NCBI GenBank assembly: GCA_963784135.1
Contig: CAWAQG010000004.1
Location: 1-64,000 of the forward strand
Source of the DNA: JADFXI01 sp963784135
GTDB lineage: Bacteria > Nitrospirota > Thermodesulfovibrionia > Thermodesulfovibrionales > Dissulfurispiraceae
DNA: 64,000 nucleotides
Direction of reading: 5' to 3'
The notes below the pieces were generated by a model that worked only from the letters and a program-made list of their open reading frames with translations, did not search any database and was not told where the DNA came from. This document shows, in pieces, positions 15,351-24,548 of the stretch; position 1 is the first letter of the stretch, and the number at the start of each line of letters is the position of its first letter. A program made the translations under genes and the position numbers.

Positions 15351-16689
15351 AAATGAGGTAGAGCCGGCTCTTCTCGATGAACTTATAGCTTCAAAGAAAA
15401 TCAGAAAGTTTTTGCGCTCGGATGGATGGGCAACTGTCGGCCTTGACCCCATGCGGGGATATGGAGGCAGTTATGAGGGATCTGAAAGACGGCAAATCGG
15501 ATATGAAACAGCCATAACCCCGACAAAAAAAAGCGGCAAAAATGTGCCGTTCCACAAACCGCATATAACGGATGATGAAGTGACCGAAGTCGTAGACTCG
15601 ATCCGGTCCGGATGGCTGACAATGGGGCCGAAGACAATTGAATTCGAGGAAAAGTTCAGGGACTACGTCGGTTCCGGCAACGCGGTATCCATGAATTCAT
15701 GTACAGCTTGCCTCCACCTTGCACTCAAAGCAGTGGGCTTAAAAGAAGGGGACGAGGTAATTGTTCCTGCAATGACCTTCACGGCCACGGCAGAAGTAGT
15801 GTCCTATTTCAAGGCACGGCCTGTTCTCGCAGACATCGATGAAGAGACGTTCAACATTGACGACGCTGAAATTGCAAGGAAAATAACGCCGAAAACGAAG
15901 GCCGTTATCCCTGTGCACTTTGCAGGCCAGCCCTGTGATATGGATGAGATCAATGATATCGCCCGTTCTAATAATTTATATGTCATCGAAGATGCGGCGC
16001 ATGCCTTCCCGGCCCTGTATAAGTACAGAACAATAGGAAGCTACGGGGACATAACCTGTTTCAGCTTTTATGCCACAAAGACGTTATCTACCGGTGAGGG
16101 TGGAATGGCGACAACGGATAATGACGAATTTGCCGAGAAGATGAGGATACTCAGATTGCACGGGATATCCAAAGACGCCTGGAAAAGATACTCTGCCGAA
16201 GGCTCGTGGTATTACGAAGTTACCGACGCGGGATATAAATACAATATGACTGACATCCAGGCTTCTCTTGGCCTTGCCCAACTCAAAAAAAGCGACTGGA
16301 TGTGGAAAAGAAGAGAAGAAATTGCGCTGAAATATAACGAAGCGTTCAAATCGTGTGAAGAGCTGGTGACCCCTCATGTTAAGCCGGATAGAGACAGCGC
16401 ATGGCATCTGTATGTTTTAAAGCTGGACCTTGAGATGCTGCGTATCAACAGAAACAGGTTCATTGAAGAACTGAAGGGCCGGGGCGTCGGCACGTCAGTC
16501 CATTTTATCCCGTTATACCGGCACCCTTATTACAGCACAACTTTCGGATACGAGCCGAAGGATTTTCCGAAATCCGAACACACTTATGAAAGGATCTTAT
16601 CGCTGCCTATATATCCGGCGATGACCCACGACGACGTCAATGCTGTAATAGAATCGGTTGAAGATGTCATAAGAAAGTTCAGGTCCTGA
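15328..16689 (+). CDS. DegT/DnrJ/EryC1/StrS aminotransferase with N-terminal extension (PglE-like)
   Basis: A 453-residue PLP-dependent sugar aminotransferase with likely Schiff-base Lys251 (FYATKTLSTGEGG), EDAAHAF and GWLTMGPKT motifs. The ~70-residue N-terminal extension has the pattern IRKFLRSDGWATVG...YEGSERR, similar to short stand-alone GSU3473-like proteins of Geobacter; its function is unknown. The next two genes are a PglC-sized phosphoglycosyl transferase and a FlaA1/PglF-type dehydratase. The likely reaction is therefore 4-amination of a UDP-4-keto-6-deoxy-HexNAc, as in bacillosamine synthesis. GGAGGAGGGGGA precedes the start, which lies inside the upstream gene. Confidence 0.88.
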   Translation: MPVKVTYENEVEPALLDELIASKKIRKFLRSDGWATVGLDPMRGYGGSYEGSERRQIGYETAITPTKKSGKNVPFHKPHITDDEVTEVVDSIRSGWLTMGPKTIEFEEKFRDYVGSGNAVSMNSCTACLHLALKAVGLKEGDEVIVPAMTFTATAEVVSYFKARPVLADIDEETFNIDDAEIARKITPKTKAVIPVHFAGQPCDMDEINDIARSNNLYVIEDAAHAFPALYKYRTIGSYGDITCFSFYATKTLSTGEGGMATTDNDEFAEKMRILRLHGISKDAWKRYSAEGSWYYEVTDAGYKYNMTDIQASLGLAQLKKSDWMWKRREEIALKYNEAFKSCEELVTPHVKPDRDSAWHLYVLKLDLEMLRINRNRFIEELKGRGVGTSVHFIPLYRHPYYSTTFGYEPKDFPKSEHTYERILSLPIYPAMTHDDVNAVIESVEDVIRKFRS

Positions 16690-17295
16690 ATGAAACGCCT
16701 GTTCGACATATTTTTTTCCTTAACAGGGCTGATAGTTTTGTCCCCGCTGTTTTTAGTTGTATCGCTGCTCATAAAACTTGACAACCCCGGTCCGGTCTTT
16801 TTCAGGCAGGAGAGGGTCGGGAAGAATTTCAGGCCCTTTTTGATTTATAAGTTCAGGACTATGACGGCCGATGCCCGGGAAAGAGGTCCGCTCATAACGG
16901 TCAGCGGTGATGTGCGCATTACCAGGATAGGGAAAATCCTGAGAAAATACAAGATAGATGAACTGCCTCAGTTAATAAATGTTATTAAGGGTGAAATGGG
17001 CCTTGTCGGCCCCAGGCCGGAAGTGAAAAAGTATGTTGAAATGTTCAGGTCCGACTATGGAAAACTACTTGTAGTGCCTCCAGGGATAACTGACCCGGCA
17101 TCCATAAACTACTCAGCGGAGGAAGGCGTACTTTCCAGGGCACGGGAGAACTGGGAAGATGAATACGTAAAAAAAGTCCTTCCCGAAAAGATCCGGCTTT
17201 CACTCCAGTATGCAGGCAACCATAATTTATTGGTCGATGCCGGCATCATAATGGAGACAATCTTTAAAGTGCTTCATATCCGGAAAAGCATATGA
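16690..17295 (+). CDS. undecaprenyl-phosphate sugar phosphotransferase, PglC-sized
   Basis: A 201-residue bacterial sugar transferase (monotopic phosphoglycosyl transferase). It transfers a sugar-1-phosphate from a UDP-sugar to the lipid carrier and starts chain assembly on the cytoplasmic face. It has an N-terminal re-entrant hydrophobic segment (~8-30), RVGKNFRPFLIYKFRTM, the KYKIDELPQLINV block with the catalytic Asp-Glu pair, and LVGPRPE. The length matches PglC and not the larger WbaP/WcaJ. It starts directly after the upstream stop and overlaps the dehydratase gene by 4 nt, so the three genes are translationally coupled. Confidence 0.92.
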   Translation: MKRLFDIFFSLTGLIVLSPLFLVVSLLIKLDNPGPVFFRQERVGKNFRPFLIYKFRTMTADARERGPLITVSGDVRITRIGKILRKYKIDELPQLINVIKGEMGLVGPRPEVKKYVEMFRSDYGKLLVVPPGITDPASINYSAEEGVLSRARENWEDEYVKKVLPEKIRLSLQYAGNHNLLVDAGIIMETIFKVLHIRKSI

Positions 17296-19436
17296 TACGC
17301 AAAATTGCCGGCAGAATTTATCACAAAGTGCAAAACCTGGTTGTGGCAAAGCGGCGGGTTATTTTGGCCCTTGTTTTGGTGATGCAGGCAGCCCTGTCGA
17401 ACTATTTGGCATTTCTGATAAGATTTGACTTCGTGCTCCCGCGAGCTGATTTCAGGGAATTCCTGTCTTGCCTGCCGGTCCTTCTATCATTTCGTCTTCT
17501 TCTGTATTTTACAAACGGCCTGGATAAAGGCCTGTTGCGTTATGCCAGCATCGAGGACATGCTTAAAATAATCAAATCGGCGACGGTAGGGAGCTGTATT
17601 TTTTTAGTTTCAGTCAGATATATGTTATCAAAAATATCCTATCCTGCCTCCGTATACATACTCGACTGGCTGCTTTTCATCATTATTTCAGGAGGGACAA
17701 GGCTTTCTGTCAGAATATTCCGGGAATATTTGTATTTTCCGCAGAGCAAGAAAAGAATTCTTCTTATAGGCGCGGGTGATGAAGGTGAAATGATCCTGAG
17801 AACAATGAGAGATAATATCGGACGCGATAGTGAGCCGATAGGGTTCCTTGACGACAATGCAGCCAATAAAGGTCTCACGATACATGGAATCCCTATACTG
17901 GGTCCTGTTGATACGCTGCCGCAAGCGATCGAAAAACACAGGCCGGACGAGATTTTTATCACCGTATCCACAGATACACAAAAAACCATACGCAAGGTGT
18001 ATGAGTTAAGCAAGGAATTTAACGTGCCTATAAAAAAACTTCCGGGGATCAATGATTTGCTCGACGGCAAGGTGTCTGTGGCCTCGAAACTGGGACAGCA
18101 GATGGTCGAATCCGGACTGGTGACTGAAGACCAGATTAAAGAAGCGCTGGATTTGCAAAAAAAAGAAGGGGGCAGGTTGGGGTCGAAACTTGTAAAGTGC
18201 GGCTATCTCACCGAAACTCAATTAATGTCATGTTTAAACAAATACTGCGGGGCTTCCTGTATGAAGCCGATTTCTCTTGAAGACCTGTTGCAAAGAGAAC
18301 CCGTGCGGACGGATATCGAATTAGTGAGGGACCTGGTCAAAGGAAAGACCGTAATGATAACCGGCGCCGGAGGGTCGATAGGTTCGGAACTCAGCAGGCA
18401 GATAAACAGGTACGGCGCATCTGATCTTATCCTTCTGGACAGATATGAGAACAGTCTTTATGAGACGGACCTGGAGTTAAGGGACGATGAGAATGGTTCA
18501 TCGAATATAGCGGCGATTGTGGCGGACATACAGGATGCCGGAGACCTGGACCATGTTTTTTCCAGATATAGACCCCAGATTGTGTTCCATGCCGCTGCGT
18601 ATAAGCATGTGCCGATGATGGAGCATAACCCGATAGTAGCGGTCAAGAATAATGTCTTCGGCACAAAAAATCTGCTCGATGCGACGGCAAAGTACGATGC
18701 GGAGAGATTTGTAATGATATCGACCGACAAGGCCGTGAATCCGACAAGCGTCATGGGGGCCACCAAACGAATTGCGGAGTTCCTTACCATCAGAATGAAT
18801 TGCAATTGCCGGACGAGATTCACAGTTGTCAGGTTCGGTAATGTTCTTGGGACAAACGGCAGTGTTGTTCCGGTTTTCAAAGAACAGCTTAAGAAGGGAG
18901 GGCCGCTGAAGGTCACTCATCCGGAAATCAAACGATTTTTCATGCTTATACCTGAAGCCGTGCAACTCGTCCTGATAGCTTCGGCAGCCGGGAATGGGGG
19001 TGAGATCTTTGTCCTTGATATGGGGGAACAGGTTAAGATCTGTGATCTTGCGGAGAACTATATCAGGCTTTCGGGGTTTATTCCCCATAAGGAGATCAAG
19101 ATCAAGTTCATAGGTCTGAGACCCGGAGAGAAATTATATGAAGAGCTTTTTGACAAGTCTGAAAAGGTAGCGCCCACTTTCCATGAAAAATTGAACATTG
19201 CTTTGCCTGAAGTGCCTTCCCTGGAAGTCCTGAACAGGCATCTTGCCGAATTTGAACGATTTGTGGACACATATTCGTCTGAAAAAGTGGTTTCAGAAAT
19301 CCGGAAAATAGTCCCGAGTTTCAGCGGGACATATTGCAAGCCGCAAAGGTCAATTTATTGTAGTGACGATAAACCGGCAACAATGGGTGTGGATTTTAAA
19401 AATTTACAACCAAGTGAAGGCGGGATTTTACTTTAA
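17292..19436 (+). CDS. FlaA1/WbpM-type UDP-HexNAc dehydratase with inserted MshEN-like c-di-GMP motif
   Basis: A 714-residue inner-membrane nucleotide-sugar 4,6-dehydratase. It has about four N-terminal membrane helices (~20-135), a CoA-binding-like Rossmann domain (LLIGAGDEGEMILR, ~156), and a C-terminal SDR catalytic domain (TGAGGSIGSEL, ~357; HAAAYKHVPMME; STDKAVNPTSVMGATKR; FGNVLGTNGSV). Between the two Rossmann domains, residues 266-318 hold two 24-residue motifs (KLG...Q289 and RLG...Y318) separated by exactly five residues. This fits the MshEN c-di-GMP-binding pattern of PilB/MshE-type ATPases. In ordinary WbpM proteins this place is a short linker before the DLL.REPV segment, which here follows at ~331. 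Allosteric control by c-di-GMP is inference. It would supply the 4-keto sugar to the aminotransferase at 15328. Confidence 0.93.
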   Translation: MIRKIAGRIYHKVQNLVVAKRRVILALVLVMQAALSNYLAFLIRFDFVLPRADFREFLSCLPVLLSFRLLLYFTNGLDKGLLRYASIEDMLKIIKSATVGSCIFLVSVRYMLSKISYPASVYILDWLLFIIISGGTRLSVRIFREYLYFPQSKKRILLIGAGDEGEMILRTMRDNIGRDSEPIGFLDDNAANKGLTIHGIPILGPVDTLPQAIEKHRPDEIFITVSTDTQKTIRKVYELSKEFNVPIKKLPGINDLLDGKVSVASKLGQQMVESGLVTEDQIKEALDLQKKEGGRLGSKLVKCGYLTETQLMSCLNKYCGASCMKPISLEDLLQREPVRTDIELVRDLVKGKTVMITGAGGSIGSELSRQINRYGASDLILLDRYENSLYETDLELRDDENGSSNIAAIVADIQDAGDLDHVFSRYRPQIVFHAAAYKHVPMMEHNPIVAVKNNVFGTKNLLDATAKYDAERFVMISTDKAVNPTSVMGATKRIAEFLTIRMNCNCRTRFTVVRFGNVLGTNGSVVPVFKEQLKKGGPLKVTHPEIKRFFMLIPEAVQLVLIASAAGNGGEIFVLDMGEQVKICDLAENYIRLSGFIPHKEIKIKFIGLRPGEKLYEELFDKSEKVAPTFHEKLNIALPEVPSLEVLNRHLAEFERFVDTYSSEKVVSEIRKIVPSFSGTYCKPQRSIYCSDDKPATMGVDFKNLQPSEGGILL
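18087..18245 (+). other. MshEN-like domain (tandem 24-residue motifs) inside the dehydratase
   Basis: Codons for residues 266-318. Motif 1 runs from KLGQQMVESG to Q289; motif 2 from RLGSKLVKCG to Y318. Both keep the [RK]LG, the hydrophobic pair, the Gly at position 10 and Leu or Ile at positions 17 and 21. The spacer is KKEGG. The last position of motif 2 is Tyr in place of the usual Gln, and motif 1 has Lys in place of Arg. Confidence 0.7.
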
Positions 19437-19484
19437 GGTTTTTAAAGTCGACAGATTATTCATTTAATGGATATCGGAGGTTGA

Positions 19485-20378
19485 ATGTTATCTTTATTGA
19501 AAGTTAGCGTGGATCAAAGGGCAGCGTCATTAAGCACATCTGCAAGCGCATCTGCCGCAATGCCGATCGTTCGCGTCGAACCCTCCAGCGGGTGGGTTTC
19601 GCTCAGGCTCGATGAAGTGTGGGAATACAGAGAGCTTCTTTATTTCCTGGTCTGGCGGGATGTCAAGTTGAGATATAAGCAAACGGCATTAGGCGCGGCA
19701 TGGGCCATTATTCAGCCTTTTTTTACAATGATAGTCTTTAGTCTGTTTTTCGGCAAATTAGCCAAGATGCCATCTGATGGAATTCCATATCCGGTTTTTA
19801 CGTTCGTTGCCCTGGTCCCATGGACATTCTTTGCAAATGGACTGAGCCAGGCATCAAACAGTCTGGTGGGAAGCGCAAATCTGATCACAAAAGTATACTT
19901 TCCCCGCCTGGCCATACCGATTGCATCTGTTTTGTCGGGCGTAATTGATTTCATCCTGGCCTTTATAGTGCTGATAGGCATGATGCTTTATTTTGGGATT
20001 GTCCCCACAATAAATATATTGTGGCTGCCCTTGTTACTGATGCTCGTTTTTACAATATCGCTTGGAGTATCTCTGTGGCTTTCCGCACTAAATGTAGAAT
20101 TCCGCGACGTCCGTTATGTTATTCCCTTTTTGACCCAGTTTTGGCTTTTTGCGACTCCTATTGCATATCCGAGCAGCCTGTTGTCGGAACCTTGGCGGAC
20201 TTTGTACGGCTTAAATCCTATGGTCGGTGTAGTAGAAGGGTTTCGATGGGCATTGCTTGGAGCTAAAACAGCCCCGGGACCAATGGTCTTTGTTTCCTCA
20301 TTAGCGGCTTTATTAGTTCTGGCAGGAGGCGCCTTGTATTTTCGCCGTATGGAAAAAAACTTTGCAGATATCGTGTAG
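19485..20378 (+). CDS. wzm: ABC-2 polysaccharide exporter permease (Wzm-like)
   Basis: A 297-residue ABC-2 family membrane subunit with about six helices and the conserved early segment YFLVWRDVKLRYKQT typical of KpsM/Wzm/TagG. GGAGG precedes the ATG at 19485. The ATPase gene starts 9 bp after its stop. Together they would move a lipid-linked glycan across the inner membrane. No Wzx flippase is in the window, so this pair is the only candidate inner-membrane transporter. Confidence 0.92.
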   Translation: MLSLLKVSVDQRAASLSTSASASAAMPIVRVEPSSGWVSLRLDEVWEYRELLYFLVWRDVKLRYKQTALGAAWAIIQPFFTMIVFSLFFGKLAKMPSDGIPYPVFTFVALVPWTFFANGLSQASNSLVGSANLITKVYFPRLAIPIASVLSGVIDFILAFIVLIGMMLYFGIVPTINILWLPLLLMLVFTISLGVSLWLSALNVEFRDVRYVIPFLTQFWLFATPIAYPSSLLSEPWRTLYGLNPMVGVVEGFRWALLGAKTAPGPMVFVSSLAALLVLAGGALYFRRMEKNFADIV

Positions 20379-20387
20379 GGGGAAATA

Positions 20388-21689
20388 ATGAGCGCTGTCG
20401 CTTTAAGAGTGGATAGTATCAGTAAAAAATTCCGTTTAGGGAGAGCAGAAGGAAGTTACAAGACCCTGCGAGAAACATTAACAGCCGGTGTTTTAGCAAG
20501 TTTCCGGGGGGCAGGAAAGATATTGAAAGGTCAAGCTGCCGAAAAAACATCTGGCCATGAAAATACAATATGGGCGCTAAAAGATGTTTGCTTTGAGGTT
20601 AAATCAGGCGAAATAATAGGCATAATCGGACGTAATGGCGCAGGTAAGACCACGCTGCTGAAAATATTATCCCGCATTACCGAGCCTACTGAAGGATTTG
20701 CCGAGATTCATGGAAGGGTAGGATCCCTTTTAGAAGTTGGCACAGGGTTTCACGCTGAACTGACCGGCAGGGAAAATATTTACTTGAGCGGCGCCATTCT
20801 TGGCATGAAAAAAGAGAAAATTAAACGTATATTTGATGAGATTGTAGCTTTTGCTGAAGTGGAAAAGTTCGTAGACACGCCTGTAAAGCATTACTCAAGC
20901 GGCATGTACTTACGGCTTGCCTTTGCAGTGGCAGCTCATTTGGACCCGGAAGTGCTCATCGTTGATGAAGTATTGGCGGTGGGTGACGCGGCTTTTCAGA
21001 AAAAGTGCATGAAAAAAATGGAAGATGTCGGCCAGAAAGGAAGAACAGTTCTTTTCGTATCACACAATATGCCTTCGATCACGCGTCTATGTACCAGGGC
21101 TATTATGCTGGAAAGAGGGATTTTAAAAGCGGATGGGCCATCTGATCAGATAGTTGGTTCGTACCTGAATAGCGAACGTACCAATTCGGCGGCGCGCGAA
21201 TGGCCTGATTCCGCAATAGCTCCCGGCAATGATATCGCCCGCTTGCGTGCGGTAAGAGTTCGTGCAGAAAACGGCGAAATTATAAATACGGTGAATATCA
21301 GCGAGAGGTTTGCAATTGAGATGGAATACGAAGTGCTTCAATCAGGTCATTGTCTTATGCCGCGCCATCATTTTTTCAATGAGGAAGACATAAACATTTT
21401 CGATGCTCATGACACAGACGCGGCTTGGATGGGGCGCAAACGCCCTGCGGGATGTTATAAAAGCACTGTCTGGATTTATGGAAATCTCTTGTCGGAGGGG
21501 ATGATATATGTCTCGTCAGGCTTAATAGGACTAAATCAAGTGGGACGCCTGTTTTATGAAAAAAATGCTGTGGCTTTTCAGGTTGTGGACACTGACGGCA
21601 AGTCTCCTGCCCGTGGTGAGTGGATCGGCAAGATGAATGGGGTAGTAAGACCATTATTCGAGTGGGATACTCAATTTAATAAAATCTGA
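20388..21689 (+). CDS. wzt: ABC polysaccharide exporter ATPase with C-terminal Wzt-like domain
   Basis: A 433-residue ATPase. Residues ~1-255 form the nucleotide-binding domain with Walker A (GRNGAGKTT), signature YSSGMYLRLAFA and Walker B (VLIVDEVLAVGD). The C-terminal ~170 residues resemble the carbohydrate-binding Wzt_C domain, which in O-antigen transporters recognises the modified non-reducing end. GGGGGAAATA precedes the ATG. It forms an operon with the permease. Confidence 0.93.
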   Translation: MSAVALRVDSISKKFRLGRAEGSYKTLRETLTAGVLASFRGAGKILKGQAAEKTSGHENTIWALKDVCFEVKSGEIIGIIGRNGAGKTTLLKILSRITEPTEGFAEIHGRVGSLLEVGTGFHAELTGRENIYLSGAILGMKKEKIKRIFDEIVAFAEVEKFVDTPVKHYSSGMYLRLAFAVAAHLDPEVLIVDEVLAVGDAAFQKKCMKKMEDVGQKGRTVLFVSHNMPSITRLCTRAIMLERGILKADGPSDQIVGSYLNSERTNSAAREWPDSAIAPGNDIARLRAVRVRAENGEIINTVNISERFAIEMEYEVLQSGHCLMPRHHFFNEEDINIFDAHDTDAAWMGRKRPAGCYKSTVWIYGNLLSEGMIYVSSGLIGLNQVGRLFYEKNAVAFQVVDTDGKSPARGEWIGKMNGVVRPLFEWDTQFNKI

Positions 21690-21725
21690 TGAGACATACG
21701 TCCCTTTATCGTTCAGGTAATATCT

Positions 21726-23531
21726 ATGTTTTTTAATTATATATGGCAATCTTCCGGCTTATCGCATAAAGAAGCATATGACAGGTTTTCATCTGTTTTA
21801 TCGGCACAATGCGATTTATATGAAAAGACCTTTGGACAGAAACCGATCTTAAAAGTAAAGCAACTTCAAGATGTACTTATCGGTCAGGTTCGGTATGACA
21901 CCGGAATTATCGGATGGGAGCCGTGGGTTGAAAAAGGCGGATCGGGAATCGTATGGAACGGAGTTTGTGAAGACTGGCTGGGAAAAAAATTAGACACCGA
22001 AGAGATCACTTATATTATAAAGATTCTGAGAAGCAATCCAAAAGAAATGGCTGCCTGGAACGGCATGTTTTCTGTCAGTGCCTGGAATGAGAACGAAAAT
22101 AAAATATATCTTGCAACTGCCGCCACATCTTGCCCTACTTTATGGCACACTGAGGGACCATACGGCTGGGCTTCCGGTTCGCGGACAGCCCCTCTTTTGG
22201 AAATGGTCGGCAGAAAAGCAGCTCCGGACAGCGCGGCTTTGGGATTATACCTTTCATATGGCTATTTCATAGGTGGTCATTCGCCATTTGAGCATGTTTA
22301 CCGTATTCGCGATCGGCAGCTGATAACTATAGAACCGAAAGGGAAGCGCCTTTTCAGCACTTATTTATCGCTTGGAGATTACATGGAACCGGGCAATGTA
22401 AACTCGAACTGGAAAAAAACCGTTTCCCTGGGCGCCGAACGTCTTTTGCAGAGAGTCAATATTCAATTGAGACACAGTCCTAATCCTGTTGTACTGTTGA
22501 CAGGGGGACGGGACAGCCGGTCTATCGCAGCCGCCGCAAAAAAATCAGGATGTAATTTCATTACAGCCACAAGCGGTGCTGCTGGTTCCGAAGATGTTAT
22601 TATCGCTGCCCGCGTCGCAAAGCTACTGGATGTGAAACACAGGCTCGATGGTGAAGGCGCACCGCCTCAACTGCTCTGCAACTCCATCGGACAATTAAAG
22701 GTCTGGACGCTAATGAGCGAAGGTCTATTACCCCTCAAGTATTGTCTCCACCTGAAGGATTTTTTAGCGTCAAATCTTTCATTCTCTGCTGAGAGATTTC
22801 AAGTGCTGCACGGCCTGGAGCCTGGGATCGGTCGTGGTTCATTCTATCCCAATTATCCCAACGTGCAGGTTGCCAAACTTGCTTCAATGTCATTAGGGGA
22901 AGCACATTCAATTCTTATAAAGTCGGGGAAAAATCGCTTCCTGAAGCCCAACGGAAAGGCAGATGATTTATTAAGGGACATCTGCCTGCGTCTCGACGCT
23001 GCTTTACATGAAACTGGCGGCAAAATGCATCATTGGTTTGAACTGCTCTTATGGAGAGAGCGTGGGCTTGTATGGGGAATGGACCTGCAATCCGTATACA
23101 GTCCGACCCGTTGGGCGTGGATGCCCCTGTTCGATAGAGAACTTATGAAGTTGAGCTGGAATCTCACAATGCAGCAAAAGATAGAAGCTCAATTACTTCT
23201 GGATATTTCGGCAACTATAGAATCCGCGCTGGCAGGGATACAATGCACACAATATGGCGGCGTAAAACGCAAACGGCTTGTGGGTCGCATAAGGCAACGA
23301 ATGGTGAATGAATGGAGTTATTTAACGGGAAAACGCGGCGTATCTTCATCTCATCAAGACGGGGACCAACCATGGCGGGACTTCTGGTCGATACTTCTCT
23401 TCAGCCAAAAAAAGCATCTGTGGAGAGAATTCATTGATGATAAGGATCTCACTAAAATTGTCGGGCTTTATCCCCAAAATGATGCACTCTGGAGATTATC
23501 GACAATTGATCTTATGGCTGAACTTTTTTAA
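21726..23531 (+). CDS. asparagine-synthetase-like protein with degenerate glutaminase domain
   Basis: A 601-residue AsnB-family protein. The C-terminal synthetase domain has an ATP-pyrophosphatase loop (LLTGGRDSRS, ~256-265). The N-terminal half resembles an Ntn glutaminase domain, but residue 2 is Phe and not the catalytic Cys, so glutamine hydrolysis is unlikely. Such proteins recur in EPS clusters, where they may amidate uronic acids; that role here is inference and fits the predicted uronic sugar. It lies between the ABC exporter and a glycosyltransferase. Confidence 0.8.
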   Translation: MFFNYIWQSSGLSHKEAYDRFSSVLSAQCDLYEKTFGQKPILKVKQLQDVLIGQVRYDTGIIGWEPWVEKGGSGIVWNGVCEDWLGKKLDTEEITYIIKILRSNPKEMAAWNGMFSVSAWNENENKIYLATAATSCPTLWHTEGPYGWASGSRTAPLLEMVGRKAAPDSAALGLYLSYGYFIGGHSPFEHVYRIRDRQLITIEPKGKRLFSTYLSLGDYMEPGNVNSNWKKTVSLGAERLLQRVNIQLRHSPNPVVLLTGGRDSRSIAAAAKKSGCNFITATSGAAGSEDVIIAARVAKLLDVKHRLDGEGAPPQLLCNSIGQLKVWTLMSEGLLPLKYCLHLKDFLASNLSFSAERFQVLHGLEPGIGRGSFYPNYPNVQVAKLASMSLGEAHSILIKSGKNRFLKPNGKADDLLRDICLRLDAALHETGGKMHHWFELLLWRERGLVWGMDLQSVYSPTRWAWMPLFDRELMKLSWNLTMQQKIEAQLLLDISATIESALAGIQCTQYGGVKRKRLVGRIRQRMVNEWSYLTGKRGVSSSHQDGDQPWRDFWSILLFSQKKHLWREFIDDKDLTKIVGLYPQNDALWRLSTIDLMAELF

Positions 23532-23546
23532 AGGAGAAAGCATATT

Positions 23547-24533
23547 ATGATTAACCCTCTTGTTTCCATAGTCATTTGTACCTATAATCGGGCGGCACTG
23601 CTCAAAGATACCATGACAGGCGTTCTTGGACAACACTATAAAAATGTCGAGATTTTGATAGTTGATGACGGCTCTACCGATAATACCCGCGAGGTGATAG
23701 CACATTTTGGAGACAGGGTACGTTACTACCGGCAGGATCATAAAGGGTTGGCTGCCGCCCGGAACATTGCATGCAAACAGCTTGCTCGCGGCGAATATAT
23801 AGCCTTTCAGGATGATGATGATATCATGCTGCCGGATCGAATTACATGTCTTTACGAGACGTTGTGCCGGTATCCACAGGCCGTCCTTGCAGTCGGAGAA
23901 TGGGAAATCATGGATGCTGCCGGTAATCTTACAGGTAAACGTATCACATTAGAATCCAAATTGAAGGATACCGGGACGCTGTTAATAGAAGACGGCTACA
24001 AAGCAATATTATGGCCGTTAATATCGCCATCTCCTTGCTCAAGTCTTGTGAGAAAGGCTGATGGTGATCGCATCGGCTGGATGGACGAAAGGTTTTCCAG
24101 AAGTTCGGACACCGACTTTTTTGCCAGATTTGCACAAATGGGACCCATCGCCTATGTCCCCCGTGTGTTAGCTTACGTTCGAAGAGGGCATGTCCAGATG
24201 TGGGAGAACAATATCTTAAATAATCTTCTCTGCGAATATAATAATATCCTGCTGTTTGGAAAACATTTGGCATCCCTTGACAACGATCAGAAAGAAATAA
24301 AAAAGAGATTGCAAAATAGAATGCTTAACACACTAAAAAGGATTGTATATCTTTCCAGTCAATGTGAAGAAAAGCCCGACATAATCGAGAGAGATTATAT
24401 AACGAAAGGATTGTCCATGCTGGGCAATAAAGAACAACTTGTCTATAAATGGTACGCCGCTGTAATGCTGCCTTTAAGGAACGCCATAAAAAGCAAGCTA
24501 TATCAAACTGCTCGACCGAAAACTAATTCCTGA
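23547..24533 (+). CDS. family 2 glycosyltransferase
   Basis: A 328-residue GT-A fold glycosyltransferase. SIVICTYNRA opens the fold, LIVDDGSTDNT contacts the nucleotide, and the acidic run QDDDDI is the metal-binding DXD-type motif. It has no membrane segments apart from possible C-terminal amphipathic helices, so it acts at the cytoplasmic face. AAGGAG precedes the ATG. Acceptor and sugar cannot be predicted. Confidence 0.9.
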   Translation: MINPLVSIVICTYNRAALLKDTMTGVLGQHYKNVEILIVDDGSTDNTREVIAHFGDRVRYYRQDHKGLAAARNIACKQLARGEYIAFQDDDDIMLPDRITCLYETLCRYPQAVLAVGEWEIMDAAGNLTGKRITLESKLKDTGTLLIEDGYKAILWPLISPSPCSSLVRKADGDRIGWMDERFSRSSDTDFFARFAQMGPIAYVPRVLAYVRRGHVQMWENNILNNLLCEYNNILLFGKHLASLDNDQKEIKKRLQNRMLNTLKRIVYLSSQCEEKPDIIERDYITKGLSMLGNKEQLVYKWYAAVMLPLRNAIKSKLYQTARPKTNS

Positions 24534-24548
24534 TTGAGGACAGATAAA

